A DNA stretch of 8,759 nt from Actinomycetes bacterium (GCA_023426865.1 JAEZBT010000411.1:1-8759); one strand, 5' to 3'; positions 1-6,911 are shown, counted from the stretch's first letter. Notes: generated from the letters alone by a model not told the origin. Numbers and translations: made by a program.

Positions 1-2
1 CG

Positions 3-122
3 CGCGCCGTGGCGGCCGTGACGGCCGTGACGACCGTGCAGGTGACGGGCTCCGGGCTCGTCGCCGAGGTCCTCGCCATCACACGCTCGCTCTCGCCGCC
101 GCACCGGTCGCAGCGATGGTAG
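3..122 (+). CDS. Possible 3' end of an upstream gene (partial, unidentified)
   Basis: An open frame enters from the left edge and ends at a TAG at 120-122, giving about 39 residues that finish in RSQRW. Nearly every codon ends in G or C, as in the real genes here. The residues are mostly A, V, T and L up to about residue 28 and then become basic, which would fit a last membrane helix with a short cytoplasmic tail. The evidence is weak because the wobble positions of the opposite strand coincide with these. That strand has an ATG at 79 reading leftward off the window (MARTSATSPEP...), preceded by GAGAG, so a divergent gene is an equally possible reading. No family is recognised in either frame. 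Confidence 0.35.
   Translation, partial: RAVAAVTAVTTVQVTGSGLVAEVLAITRSLSPPHRSQRW
14..40. repeat. Tandem 9-bp repeat GGCCGTGAC, two exact copies plus one degenerate
   Basis: GGCCGTGAC occurs at 14-22 and again at 23-31, followed by GACCGTGCA at 32-40, which matches at six of nine positions. In the + frame it reads Ala-Val-Thr twice, then Thr-Val-Gln. A unit of three codons keeps the frame whichever strand is coding, so it is probably a small in-frame duplication inside a gene rather than a regulatory element. Confidence 0.5.
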
Positions 123-255
123 CGAGCCCGCCGCGCGGCCCGTCGACGGCGGACGGGACCGGCGAGTGTCGCGGACGTCACCCTCAAGACCGGTCCGCGG
201 GTGGTCGATCCGCTCAGTACCGGTGCGGACCGTCCGCCCCGGCGAAGGGGAGATC
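123..255. other. Intergenic region with repeated ACCGG words and an inverted repeat
   Basis: This stretch lies before the beta-helix/DUF4214 gene. ACCGG occurs at 158, 189 and 219, spaced 31 and 30 bp. The last two extend to ACCGGTCCG and ACCGGTGCG, eight of nine identical. An 8-bp inverted repeat, CGGTCCGC (191-198) and GCGGACCG (225-232), has a 26-nt loop and sits just upstream of the ribosome binding site. I see no convincing -35/-10 pair, as no TAnnnT hexamer lies at a sensible distance. The repeats may be operator half-sites or chance in such GC-rich DNA. Confidence 0.3.
244..252 (+). promoter_or_regulatory. Ribosome binding site for the beta-helix/DUF4214 gene
   Basis: GAAGGGGAG lies three bases before the GTG at 256. 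It fixes this GTG as the start rather than the in-frame GTG at 166. It also places a signal peptide exactly at the N-terminus, which the longer reading would bury behind 30 arginine- and proline-rich residues. Confidence 0.7.
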
Positions 256-1776
256 GTGTCAGCTGTCGTCCGGCGGTCCGCCGCCGTCGTGCTCTGCGCC
301 GCGCTCGTCGGTGTGGCCCTGGGGACCGGCCCCGCCCAGGCCGAGGAGTCGGCGCCCGCCCCCGAGGCCGTGGCGGAGGCCCCGCAGGCGGCCGCGAGCA
401 CCGCCAGGCCCGGGGCGGCGAACACCGGTGTCCCGGTGGGGCGCACGCTCACGCCGATGGCAGGCGGCACGGTGGCGCTCGGCGGGACCACCATCGCCGA
501 CCGCGTCATCGAGGGCGACGTGACCTTCACCGGGGACTCGCTGACTCTCCGCAACGTCCGGGTCACCGGTCACGCGATCTTCCGCGGCTCGGGCATCGTG
601 GTCGAGGACTCCGAGTTCGGCTCGCTCGCCCTGTCGGGGGCGCGCAGCGTTCGCCTGAGCCGCGTCGAGGTGTTCGGGCGGACCGGCCAGGACGGCATGC
701 ACATCACGTCGGACACGCGTCGGGTGACCGACGTGCTCGTCGAGGACACCTGGATCCACAACCCCCTCGTCACGGCCACGTCGCACTACGACGGCATCCA
801 GGTGCGCGGAGTCGACCGACTCACGCTGCGTCGGGTGTCCGTCGAGCTCGGGGCGTTCGCGCCGCAGCACAACGCGGCGCTCTTCCTCGAGAACGCCAAC
901 GGCGGCAACGCCGGGGTCCGGGTCGAGAGCTCGTGGCTGCTGGGCGGCGGGTACGTCCTCTACGCGTTCGGCACGCAGGTCGCCGTCCGCGACACGGTCT
1001 TCGGCGAGGGACGCTGGGGCCACCTCTTCCCGAGCTCGTGGCTCGCCCAGATCGTGGAGTTCGCGGGCAACCGTGACCCGGGCGGCACGATGCTCGGGCT
1101 CAGCACCCGGGCGGGTGCCTCGATCGTGCCGGTGGACTCCGTGGACCGGGCGCGCAAGTCCGCGTTCGTCCGCGCCCTCTACGAGGACTTCCTCGGGCGG
1201 GCCCCGAGCGAGTCGGAGGTCCTGTCGTGGGTGAGCCGACTGGACGGCGGCATGACGCGCTACGAGGTCGCCACGTCCCTCGCGCGGACCGACCAGTGGC
1301 TGTCGGCCGTCATCACGCGGTTCTACCGTGACACGCTCGGCCGGGAGCCGGACGCCTCGGGCCTCGCCTTCTGGATCCGGCACGCGCGTGACGGGATGCC
1401 GATGTCGACCATCGCGGCCAGCTTCTACTCCTCGCACGAGTACCTGATGCGGATGGCCGGCGGGGACCTGCGGACCTGGGTCGAGGACCTCTACGCCAAG
1501 CTGCTCTACCGTCGCGCCGACCCCGGCGGGCTCGCGAACTGGCTGGCGGCCCTGCGGTCCGGCGCCCCACGGACCGACGTCGCGGTCGGGTTCTACCAGG
1601 CGGCCGAGACCACCCGGGTGCGCGTCAACGACCTGTACCTGGAGCTGCTGGGCCGTTCCGCGGACCCGAGCGGGCTGGCGACGTGGGGGCCGCTCGTGCG
1701 CGCGCAGGGCGACATCGTCCTGGCCGCGACCCTCGCGGCCTCGAACGAGTACTTCACCAAGGCGCAGGCACGCTGA
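256..1776 (+). CDS. Secreted right-handed beta-helix protein with four DUF4214 repeats
   Basis: The product is 506 residues, starting at GTG 256. Residues 1-29 form a classical signal peptide: RR at 6-7, a hydrophobic core at 9-23, and AQA at 27-29 before Glu30. An Ala/Pro/Glu-rich linker runs to about 55. Residues 56-275 have the short alternating strands of a parallel beta-helix. They open with NTGVPVGRTLTP, a phrase typical of secreted actinobacterial beta-helix proteins, and include the motif HYDGIQV (177-183). Residues 303-503 contain four copies of the DUF4214 unit, about 48 residues each, with the signature LYxxxLGRxxDxxGLxxW (near 308, 357, 412 and 460); the first copy is the most divergent. 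Beta-helix folds often bind or cleave polysaccharide. DUF4214 occurs in secreted and surface proteins and has no settled function that I know of. No LPXTG motif or C-terminal membrane anchor is seen, so the protein is probably released or held non-covalently. A role with the nearby glycan genes is an inference. Confidence 0.9.
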   Translation: MSAVVRRSAAVVLCAALVGVALGTGPAQAEESAPAPEAVAEAPQAAASTARPGAANTGVPVGRTLTPMAGGTVALGGTTIADRVIEGDVTFTGDSLTLRNVRVTGHAIFRGSGIVVEDSEFGSLALSGARSVRLSRVEVFGRTGQDGMHITSDTRRVTDVLVEDTWIHNPLVTATSHYDGIQVRGVDRLTLRRVSVELGAFAPQHNAALFLENANGGNAGVRVESSWLLGGGYVLYAFGTQVAVRDTVFGEGRWGHLFPSSWLAQIVEFAGNRDPGGTMLGLSTRAGASIVPVDSVDRARKSAFVRALYEDFLGRAPSESEVLSWVSRLDGGMTRYEVATSLARTDQWLSAVITRFYRDTLGREPDASGLAFWIRHARDGMPMSTIAASFYSSHEYLMRMAGGDLRTWVEDLYAKLLYRRADPGGLANWLAALRSGAPRTDVAVGFYQAAETTRVRVNDLYLELLGRSADPSGLATWGPLVRAQGDIVLAATLAASNEYFTKAQAR

Positions 1777-1778
1777 CC

Positions 1779-1816
1779 CCCGTCCCGGTCGGCCGCCGTC
1801 GGACGGGCGGTGCCGG
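1779..1816 (+). terminator. Hairpin-forming sequence after the beta-helix gene, possible terminator
   Basis: Two alternative stems overlap just after the TGA at 1774-1776. CCCGTCC (1779-1785) can pair with GGACGGG (1801-1807) around a 15-nt loop. Alternatively CCGCC (1793-1797) pairs with GGCGG (1806-1810), extended by CCGG (1785-1788) with CCGG (1813-1816). No T-tract follows, so this is not a canonical intrinsic terminator. GC-rich actinobacteria are reported to use hairpins without a U tail, but chance pairing is common at this base composition. Confidence 0.3.
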
Positions 1817-1844
1817 TCGCCCGGCCCGTGACGATCACGGCCGG

Positions 1845-1850
1845 TAAGAT
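1845..1850 (+). promoter_or_regulatory. Possible -10 element (TAAGAT) upstream of the GT2-GT4 gene
   Basis: TAAGAT fits the actinobacterial TAnnnT -10 pattern and is one of the few AT-rich spots in the 123-bp gap. It would place a start site near 1857 and leave a leader of about 40 nt before the ATG at 1900. A TGACGA word at 1829-1834 is too close (10-nt spacer) to serve as its -35. If the element is real, the GT2-GT4 gene has its own promoter as well as possible readthrough from the beta-helix gene. Confidence 0.3.
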
Positions 1851-1890
1851 CGCCCGCGACCCGTCGCGGACCCGCGACCCGCCGCCACCC

Positions 1891-1896
1891 GAAGGA
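1891..1896 (+). promoter_or_regulatory. Ribosome binding site for the GT2-GT4 gene
   Basis: GAAGGA is followed by ACC and then the ATG at 1900. The spacing is short, but it is the only good purine run nearby. It supports ATG 1900 over the upstream in-frame GTG at 1810, whose extra 30 residues would lie in the intergenic stretch. Confidence 0.6.
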
Positions 1897-1899
1897 ACC

Positions 1900-4401
1900 A
1901 TGGCCCCCGCCGTCCCGAGCCTGCGTCCCGGCGTCGTCAGCGTCGTCCTCGTCAACTACAAGGGCGCCGACGACACGATCACGTGCCTGCGGGCCTTCGA
2001 CGACGTGGACTGGCCGGCCGATCGCCTCGAGCTGATCGTCGTGGAGAACGACTCGAAGGACGGCAGCGCCGCGCGCATCAGGGCCGCCGTGCCGCAGGCC
2101 CGGGTCGTCGAGGCGGGCTCGAACTCCGGGTTCGCCGGCGGCTGCAACCTCGGGGTCGCGCACGCGAGCGGCGAGTACGTGGCCTTCATCAACAACGACG
2201 CGCGCCCCCACCGCGACTGGATCCGGGAGGCCGTCGCAGCGTTCGAGGCCGACGCCGGCGTCGCCTCCGTCGCGTCCAAGGTGCTGGACTGGGACGGCAA
2301 GCTCATCGACTACGTCGACGGCGCGCTGACCTGGTACGGGATGGGCTACAAGGCCGAGACGGAGCGTCCGGACGAGGGCCAGTGGGAGACCGCCAAGGAC
2401 GTGCTCTTCGGGACGGGCTCGGCGATGTTCGTCCGCGCCGACGTCTACCGCCAGGTCGGCGGGTTCGACGAGCGCTTCTTCATGTTCTACGAGGACGTCG
2501 ACCTCGGCTGGCGCCTGAACCTGCTCGGCCACCGCGTGCGCTACGTCCCCGGGTCGGTCGCGTACCACCGCCACCACGCGTCCATCGCCAAGTTCGGCGC
2601 CTTCCGCGAGACCTACCTCCTCGAGCGCAACGCGCTCATGGCGATGGTCAAGAACTACGACGACGAGACACTCGCCGCGGCGCTCCCGGCCGCCATGGCG
2701 CTGTCGGTGCGCCGCTCGCTCGCCCGGGGCAAGGTCGACGCCGACGCCCTCGACCTGCAGCTCTCCCCGGGCGGGGACGACGTCGGCACGCTCGAGCTGC
2801 CCAAGGTCGCCCTGACGGGACCGTACGCGATCGACCACCTCGTCGCCCACCTGCCCTCGCTGCTCGAGACCCGCCGGGACCTGCAGGCCAGACGACGCCG
2901 GTCCGACCGCGAGCTCTTCCCGCTGTTCCGCGACCCCATCGAGCCGGCGCTGGGCATCCCGTCGTACGTGCAGGCGCACGACGCGCTCGTCGCGGGCTTC
3001 GGGATCGAGGAGGTCTTCCGGGCCCGGCACCGGGTGCTCGTGGTGACCGGCGAGCCGCTCCTGGAGACCATGGCCGGCCCGGCCATCCGTGCGTGGGAGA
3101 TCGCCAAGGCCCTGGCCCCGCACCACGAGGTCGTGCTGCTCTCGACCTCCGGGGCGCGCGTCGACCACCCCGACTTCCGCGTCGTGGCCGCGTCGGGCGG
3201 CGGTCGCCTGCGCAAGCACACCGACTGGGCGGACGTCATCGTCTTCCAGGGGCTGCTGCTCGAGCAGGCCCCGTGGCTTGCCGCGACCGACGCGGTGCTC
3301 GTCGCCGACGTGTACGACCCGATGCATCTCGAGCAGCTCGAGCAGGCCCGCGACCTGGGTACGGACGGCCGCACGGACGCCGTCCGCGAGACCACGCGCG
3401 TGCTCAACGAACAGCTCGCGCGTGCGGACTTCGCGCTCTGCGCGTCGGAGAAGCAGCGCGACTTCTGGCTCGGCCAGCTCGCGGGCCAGGGCCGCATCAA
3501 CGTGAGCGTCTACGACGAGGACGCCTCGCTCCGTTCCCTGCTCGCCGTCGTGCCGTTCGGCATCGACGACGCCCCGCCCGTGCAGCGCCGGCACGCGATC
3601 AAGGGCACGGTCCCGGGTATCGGGCCGGACGACAAGGTCATCCTCTGGGGCGGCGGGATCTACAACTGGTTCGACCCGCTGACGCTCGTGCGCGCGGTCG
3701 ACCGGCTCAAGGACGCCCACCCCGACGTCCGGCTGTTCTTCATGGGCACCAAGCACCCCAACCCCGGCGTGCCCGACATGGCGATCGCGTGGGAGACGCA
3801 GCAGCTCGCCGAGCGGCTGGGCCTGGTGGGCCGGCACGTGTTCTTCAACGAGGGCTGGGTGCCGTACGCCGAGCGAGCGGACTACCTGCTCGACGCCGAC
3901 CTCGGCGTCTCGACGCACTTCCTGCACATCGAGACGGCGTTCAGCTTCCGGACCCGGATCCTCGACTACCTGTGGGCGTCGTTGCCGATCGTGGCGACCG
4001 AGGGTGACACCTTCGGTGACCTCATCCCCGTGCACGGGCTGGGCCGCAGCGTCCCGCCGCAGGACGAGGAAGCCCTGGTCGCGGCCCTGACCGAGATGCT
4101 CTACGACGACGACGCGCGGGCGTCGGCGCAGGCCGCCGTCGCGCGGTTCGCCGAGAGCTACCGCTGGTCGCGCACGCTCGAGCCGCTGGTGGAGTTCTGC
4201 CGGATGCCACGGCGCGCCCCGGACCTGGCCGTCGCCGGTGCGCGTGAGGCCGCAGCCCCGCGCCGGGGCTCGCGCCGCCCGCGGGGGGGAGCGCGTCAGG
4301 ACCTGCAGCTCGTGCGCGCCTACCTGCGCGTGGGCGGCCCGCTCGAGGTGGCCCGCCGGGTCTCCGGCCGCGTCCGCCGCGTCCTCACCGAGCGGCGCTG
4401 A
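1900..4401 (+). CDS. Bifunctional glycosyltransferase, N-terminal GT2 fused to C-terminal GT4
   Basis: The product is 833 residues with no signal peptide or clear membrane helix, so it is probably cytosolic and at most peripheral to the membrane. Residues 13-250 are a GT-A fold GT2 domain of the rhamnosyltransferase-like (WbbL) type: SVVLVNYKG (14-22), VEND (48-51), the metal- and nucleotide-binding NND (98-100), GxGSAMFVR (171-179), and the acidic YEDVDLGWRL (197-206) followed by HRHH (223-226). A linker of about 120 residues follows. Residues 377-770 resemble a GT-B fold GT4 domain: GPAIRAWEIAKAL (393-405), ILWGGGIYNWFDP (581-593), NEGWVPY (650-656), and ETAFSFRTRILDYLWASLP (678-696). A textbook EX7E motif is not evident; counting from Glu678, Arg686 occupies the second position. 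The last 60 residues are rich in Arg and Ala and may contact acidic phospholipid. The protein probably adds two successive sugars to a lipid-linked glycan. Donors and acceptor cannot be read from the sequence. The neighbouring glycan genes support the role. Confidence 0.9.
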   Translation: MAPAVPSLRPGVVSVVLVNYKGADDTITCLRAFDDVDWPADRLELIVVENDSKDGSAARIRAAVPQARVVEAGSNSGFAGGCNLGVAHASGEYVAFINNDARPHRDWIREAVAAFEADAGVASVASKVLDWDGKLIDYVDGALTWYGMGYKAETERPDEGQWETAKDVLFGTGSAMFVRADVYRQVGGFDERFFMFYEDVDLGWRLNLLGHRVRYVPGSVAYHRHHASIAKFGAFRETYLLERNALMAMVKNYDDETLAAALPAAMALSVRRSLARGKVDADALDLQLSPGGDDVGTLELPKVALTGPYAIDHLVAHLPSLLETRRDLQARRRRSDRELFPLFRDPIEPALGIPSYVQAHDALVAGFGIEEVFRARHRVLVVTGEPLLETMAGPAIRAWEIAKALAPHHEVVLLSTSGARVDHPDFRVVAASGGGRLRKHTDWADVIVFQGLLLEQAPWLAATDAVLVADVYDPMHLEQLEQARDLGTDGRTDAVRETTRVLNEQLARADFALCASEKQRDFWLGQLAGQGRINVSVYDEDASLRSLLAVVPFGIDDAPPVQRRHAIKGTVPGIGPDDKVILWGGGIYNWFDPLTLVRAVDRLKDAHPDVRLFFMGTKHPNPGVPDMAIAWETQQLAERLGLVGRHVFFNEGWVPYAERADYLLDADLGVSTHFLHIETAFSFRTRILDYLWASLPIVATEGDTFGDLIPVHGLGRSVPPQDEEALVAALTEMLYDDDARASAQAAVARFAESYRWSRTLEPLVEFCRMPRRAPDLAVAGAREAAAPRRGSRRPRGGARQDLQLVRAYLRVGGPLEVARRVSGRVRRVLTERR

Positions 4402-4409
4402 CGCTCAGC
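4397..4409. terminator. Short palindrome spanning both convergent stop codons
   Basis: GCTGA (4397-4401) and TCAGC (4405-4409) form a 5-bp stem with a CGC loop. The TGA of the GT2-GT4 gene and the TGA of the opposing GT2 gene are the mirror-image arms. It could act weakly in both directions, but the stem is short and no T-tract lies on either side, so a true terminator role is doubtful. Confidence 0.25.
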
Positions 4410-5346
4410 CGTACAGCACCTGGCCGGCGCGCTTGACCCACGTGTTCTTCCACAGGCCGTACCGGCGGAGCGTGGCGACCCGGGCGAGCCTGCCCCGGGT
4501 GCCCAGGGTGGCCGCCGCGCGCAGCACCGCCGTCTGCTCCGGGGTCAGCGCGTCGCCGTAGCGTTCGAGGAACGCGGCCGCCTGCGCGTAGGACGCCCGC
4601 AGCGACGCGACGACGCCAGCCCGGTCGCCGGCCCGCTGGAGCTTGTAGCGCAGCGAGCGCGCGGAGCGCGCGCCGACGGTGTTCGCCCCGTGCTGGCGGT
4701 AGAGCACGGTGGGTCGGTCGACGAACGCCAGGCCGCCGAACGCGGCCGCGAGCACGGCCAGCCACCAGTCGTGCATCGCCACCCCGTCGAACGGGGGACC
4801 GACGCGGTTGGCGAGCGCCCGGTTGACCATCACGGTGCAGCCGGTGACGGGGTTCTGGATGACCAGGGACGCCAGGCGGGTCTCGGCGCCGTCGAGCACC
4901 TGCGAGCGCACCATCGACGGCTCGACGACGGTCAGGTCGGCGTCGGTGACGCTCAGGTCCGTGTGCACGAGCGCCGGGACCCCGGGACCGAGGGACGCCT
5001 CAAGCTCCGTCATCCGCTCGAGGGTGACCGTGATCTTGTCGGGCAGCCAGACGTCGTCCTGGTCGGCCAGCATCACCCAGCGGCCCGTGGAGGCGGCGAC
5101 CAGCTCGAGGAAGTTGCAGGCGGCGCTGCCGCTGGCGGAGGTCCGGCTCGAGACCGTGATCCTGTCGGGGTGGCGGCGGGCGTACTCCTCGGCGATCGCG
5201 AGAGTGCCGTCCGCGGAGCCGTCGTCGCGGATCGTCAGGCGCCAGTCCTCGTGCGTCTGCGCGAGGATCGAGTCGAGCTGGGCTGCCAGGTACCGCTCGC
5301 CGTCGTGGGCGCCGAGGAGGATCTCGACGGTCGTGTCACCGCTCAC
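4405..5346 (-). CDS. GT2 family glycosyltransferase, DQDD type (rhamnosyltransferase-like)
   Basis: The product is 313 residues, starting at GTG 5346. The start is set by the GTGA overlap with the DUF2142 stop and by a GGGAG at 5356-5360, nine bases upstream. Motifs of a soluble GT-A GT2 enzyme are in order: EILLGAHDGERYL (8-20), IRDDGSADGT (39-48), the metal-binding LADQDDVWLPDK (93-104), NPVTGCTVMVNR (165-176), HDWW (192-195) for the catalytic region, and YRQHGANTVG (216-225). This set is typical of rhamnosyltransferases of the RgpB/RfbF kind, so transfer of a deoxyhexose to a growing lipid-linked polysaccharide is a reasonable but unproven guess. The C-terminal 85 residues are basic and helical and probably sit on the membrane surface. 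It is the last gene of the leftward operon. Its stop is 3 bp from that of the convergent GT2-GT4 gene. Confidence 0.92.
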   Translation of the reverse strand: MSGDTTVEILLGAHDGERYLAAQLDSILAQTHEDWRLTIRDDGSADGTLAIAEEYARRHPDRITVSSRTSASGSAACNFLELVAASTGRWVMLADQDDVWLPDKITVTLERMTELEASLGPGVPALVHTDLSVTDADLTVVEPSMVRSQVLDGAETRLASLVIQNPVTGCTVMVNRALANRVGPPFDGVAMHDWWLAVLAAAFGGLAFVDRPTVLYRQHGANTVGARSARSLRYKLQRAGDRAGVVASLRASYAQAAAFLERYGDALTPEQTAVLRAAATLGTRGRLARVATLRRYGLWKNTWVKRAGQVLYG

Positions 5347-6911
5347 GCGGGCTCGCTCCCGGACGCCGAGCCGGCCTCGGCCGGGACCTCGTCCGCCGTG
5401 CCCTCCGGTGCGACCGCCGGCGCCCCCGCGGCGACGGCGACGAGGAGCCCCGTGTACGCGGCGCACGCGACGACCGCCAGGAGCCCGACGAGGGCGATGG
5501 GCAGGGGCGGCAGCCACGCGCCCGGCTCGAGGGAGAGCCAGGAGCCGTCGATGCCGTTGACGTACCGGTGCAGGTTCTGGCCGAAGGCCGCGAGCTGCAC
5601 GACGCCGGCAAGGCCCGCCACCAGGGCGACCAGCGGCCGCCGGAGCGTGGCGGGGAGCTCGGGATGCCGGTCCGTCCCGTCCGCGCCCCCCAGCCTGGTC
5701 ACGAGGACGTACCCGGCGAGCAGCGGCACCCCGACGGCCACGGGCAGGATGTAGCGCCCCTGCCAGATGATGCCCAGCGAGCGGGCCTGCGAGGCGTGGA
5801 TGAGCACCGGCAGCACGACGACTGCCGCCGCCAGCGCCGCGAGGAGCCACCGCTCCCGCCGCGAGCCCACGGCTGCCGCCAGCAGCAGGGCGACGCCTGC
5901 GGCGGCCGCGAAGGCCATGTGCACGGTGGGATCCAGGTTCGTGTCCATCCAGCCGAACTGGCCGACCATGTTCGTCACGTACTCGGGCGTCGACAGGAGC
6001 GTCGTCTTGGCCGCGCTCAGGAAGGTGAGCTCCGGGTGCTCCGCGCCGCCGACGGCGAGCGAGCCCGCCCCGAGCACCCACGCCGCGGCGGCGAGGCCGG
6101 CCACGACGATGACCGCGAATGACGGCCATGTGCGCCGGTCGAGCAGCACCTCGCGGGTGCGGGCGAGCGGCGCGGCCAGCACGGCCACGGCGACGATCAC
6201 CGCGCCGTAGAGAAGCGAGAGGCCGCGGGCGTTGAGGAGCACGGTGGCCGACACCGCGATCCACGCCATGCGGCCCACCGTGCGGGCGGGGTCGGGGTGG
6301 CGCAGCAGCGTGAGCATCTGACACCACAGGGCGAACGCCGCGGCGATCTCCACGGCCGCCGGGTTCACCGTGGAGGACAGGAACACGACCATGGGCGTGA
6401 CTGCGCCGGCGACGCCCAGGACCGCCCAGCCGGGCGCCGGCGTCTGGGCGACCGCGCGCAGCCCCAGGGCGACGAGGAACGCGCACAGCCCGGCCGAGAC
6501 GATGCGCATGAGGTAGAGCACGCCGTCGCCCGGCGGGAGCAGTGTCGGCAGCCCGACGACGGCGTAGTACAGGGGGTTGTACTTGCCGGCCATCGTCGCG
6601 GAGTCCACCAGCTGCGTCGGCGGCAGGTCCGAGGCGACTTCGCAGACGCCCTCCTCGGTCGGGTCGAACATGTAGCAGGTCGGGTACGCGTTCACCCGCT
6701 CGTAGAACGAGGGGACGCGCACGTCGCTGCCCCAGTCGCCGTCGGGCGGGAGGACCTGCCCGCGCAGGAGCGAGGCGGCGCGCACGACGTGCGCGGGCTC
6801 GTCCGGGGAAGCCATGAGCGGGTTCGCGACGGCCCACACGGTGGCCAGGAACCACAGCACGCCGAACGAGGCCCACAGCACGCGGCGGTCGCCGGCGAGC
6901 CGGCGGCTCAT
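5343..6911 (-). CDS. DUF2142 family polytopic membrane protein, possible GT-C-like glycosyltransferase
   Basis: The product is 522 residues from ATG 6911, which overlaps the DUF2304 stop as ATGA; the ribosome binding site is weak. After a first helix (about 12-30) comes NPLMASPDEPAH (30-41), the family's acidic motif at the start of an outer loop. That loop (42-110) carries Cys79 and Cys90, a likely disulfide pair. Then come YNPLYYAVVGLP (111-122), SSTVNPAAVEIA (179-190) and WQGRYILP (383-390), all characteristic of DUF2142. I count about 11 to 12 membrane segments, the last near 470-495, then an Ala/Glu-rich tail. GT-C enzymes use an Asp or Glu in the first extracytoplasmic loop to transfer sugar from a polyprenyl-phosphate donor. 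The layout here matches that, and a DPM1-like gene lies two genes upstream. No DUF2142 activity is known to me, so the enzymatic role is an inference. The extended reading to 7082 runs inside the DUF2304 gene and is not used. Confidence 0.9.
   Translation of the reverse strand: MSRRLAGDRRVLWASFGVLWFLATVWAVANPLMASPDEPAHVVRAASLLRGQVLPPDGDWGSDVRVPSFYERVNAYPTCYMFDPTEEGVCEVASDLPPTQLVDSATMAGKYNPLYYAVVGLPTLLPPGDGVLYLMRIVSAGLCAFLVALGLRAVAQTPAPGWAVLGVAGAVTPMVVFLSSTVNPAAVEIAAAFALWCQMLTLLRHPDPARTVGRMAWIAVSATVLLNARGLSLLYGAVIVAVAVLAAPLARTREVLLDRRTWPSFAVIVVAGLAAAAWVLGAGSLAVGGAEHPELTFLSAAKTTLLSTPEYVTNMVGQFGWMDTNLDPTVHMAFAAAAGVALLLAAAVGSRRERWLLAALAAAVVVLPVLIHASQARSLGIIWQGRYILPVAVGVPLLAGYVLVTRLGGADGTDRHPELPATLRRPLVALVAGLAGVVQLAAFGQNLHRYVNGIDGSWLSLEPGAWLPPLPIALVGLLAVVACAAYTGLLVAVAAGAPAVAPEGTADEVPAEAGSASGSEPA

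Noticed and set aside
166..255. Longer start (GTG 166) for the beta-helix gene
   Set aside because: It would bury the signal peptide behind 30 residues, and it lacks the ribosome binding site that the GTG at 256 has.
259..4035. A 1258-codon open frame on the - strand antisense to both + strand genes
   Set aside because: Its product is a monotonous mix of Arg, Asp, His, Val and Gly with no domain, membrane segment or family motif. It spans two well-supported genes and the gap between them. Stop-free antisense frames are expected at this base composition.
4690..5754. A 354-codon + strand open frame across the GT2/DUF2142 junction
   Set aside because: It is antisense to two recognised genes, has no recognisable motif, and is composed of shadow-type Arg, Gly, Asp and Val residues.
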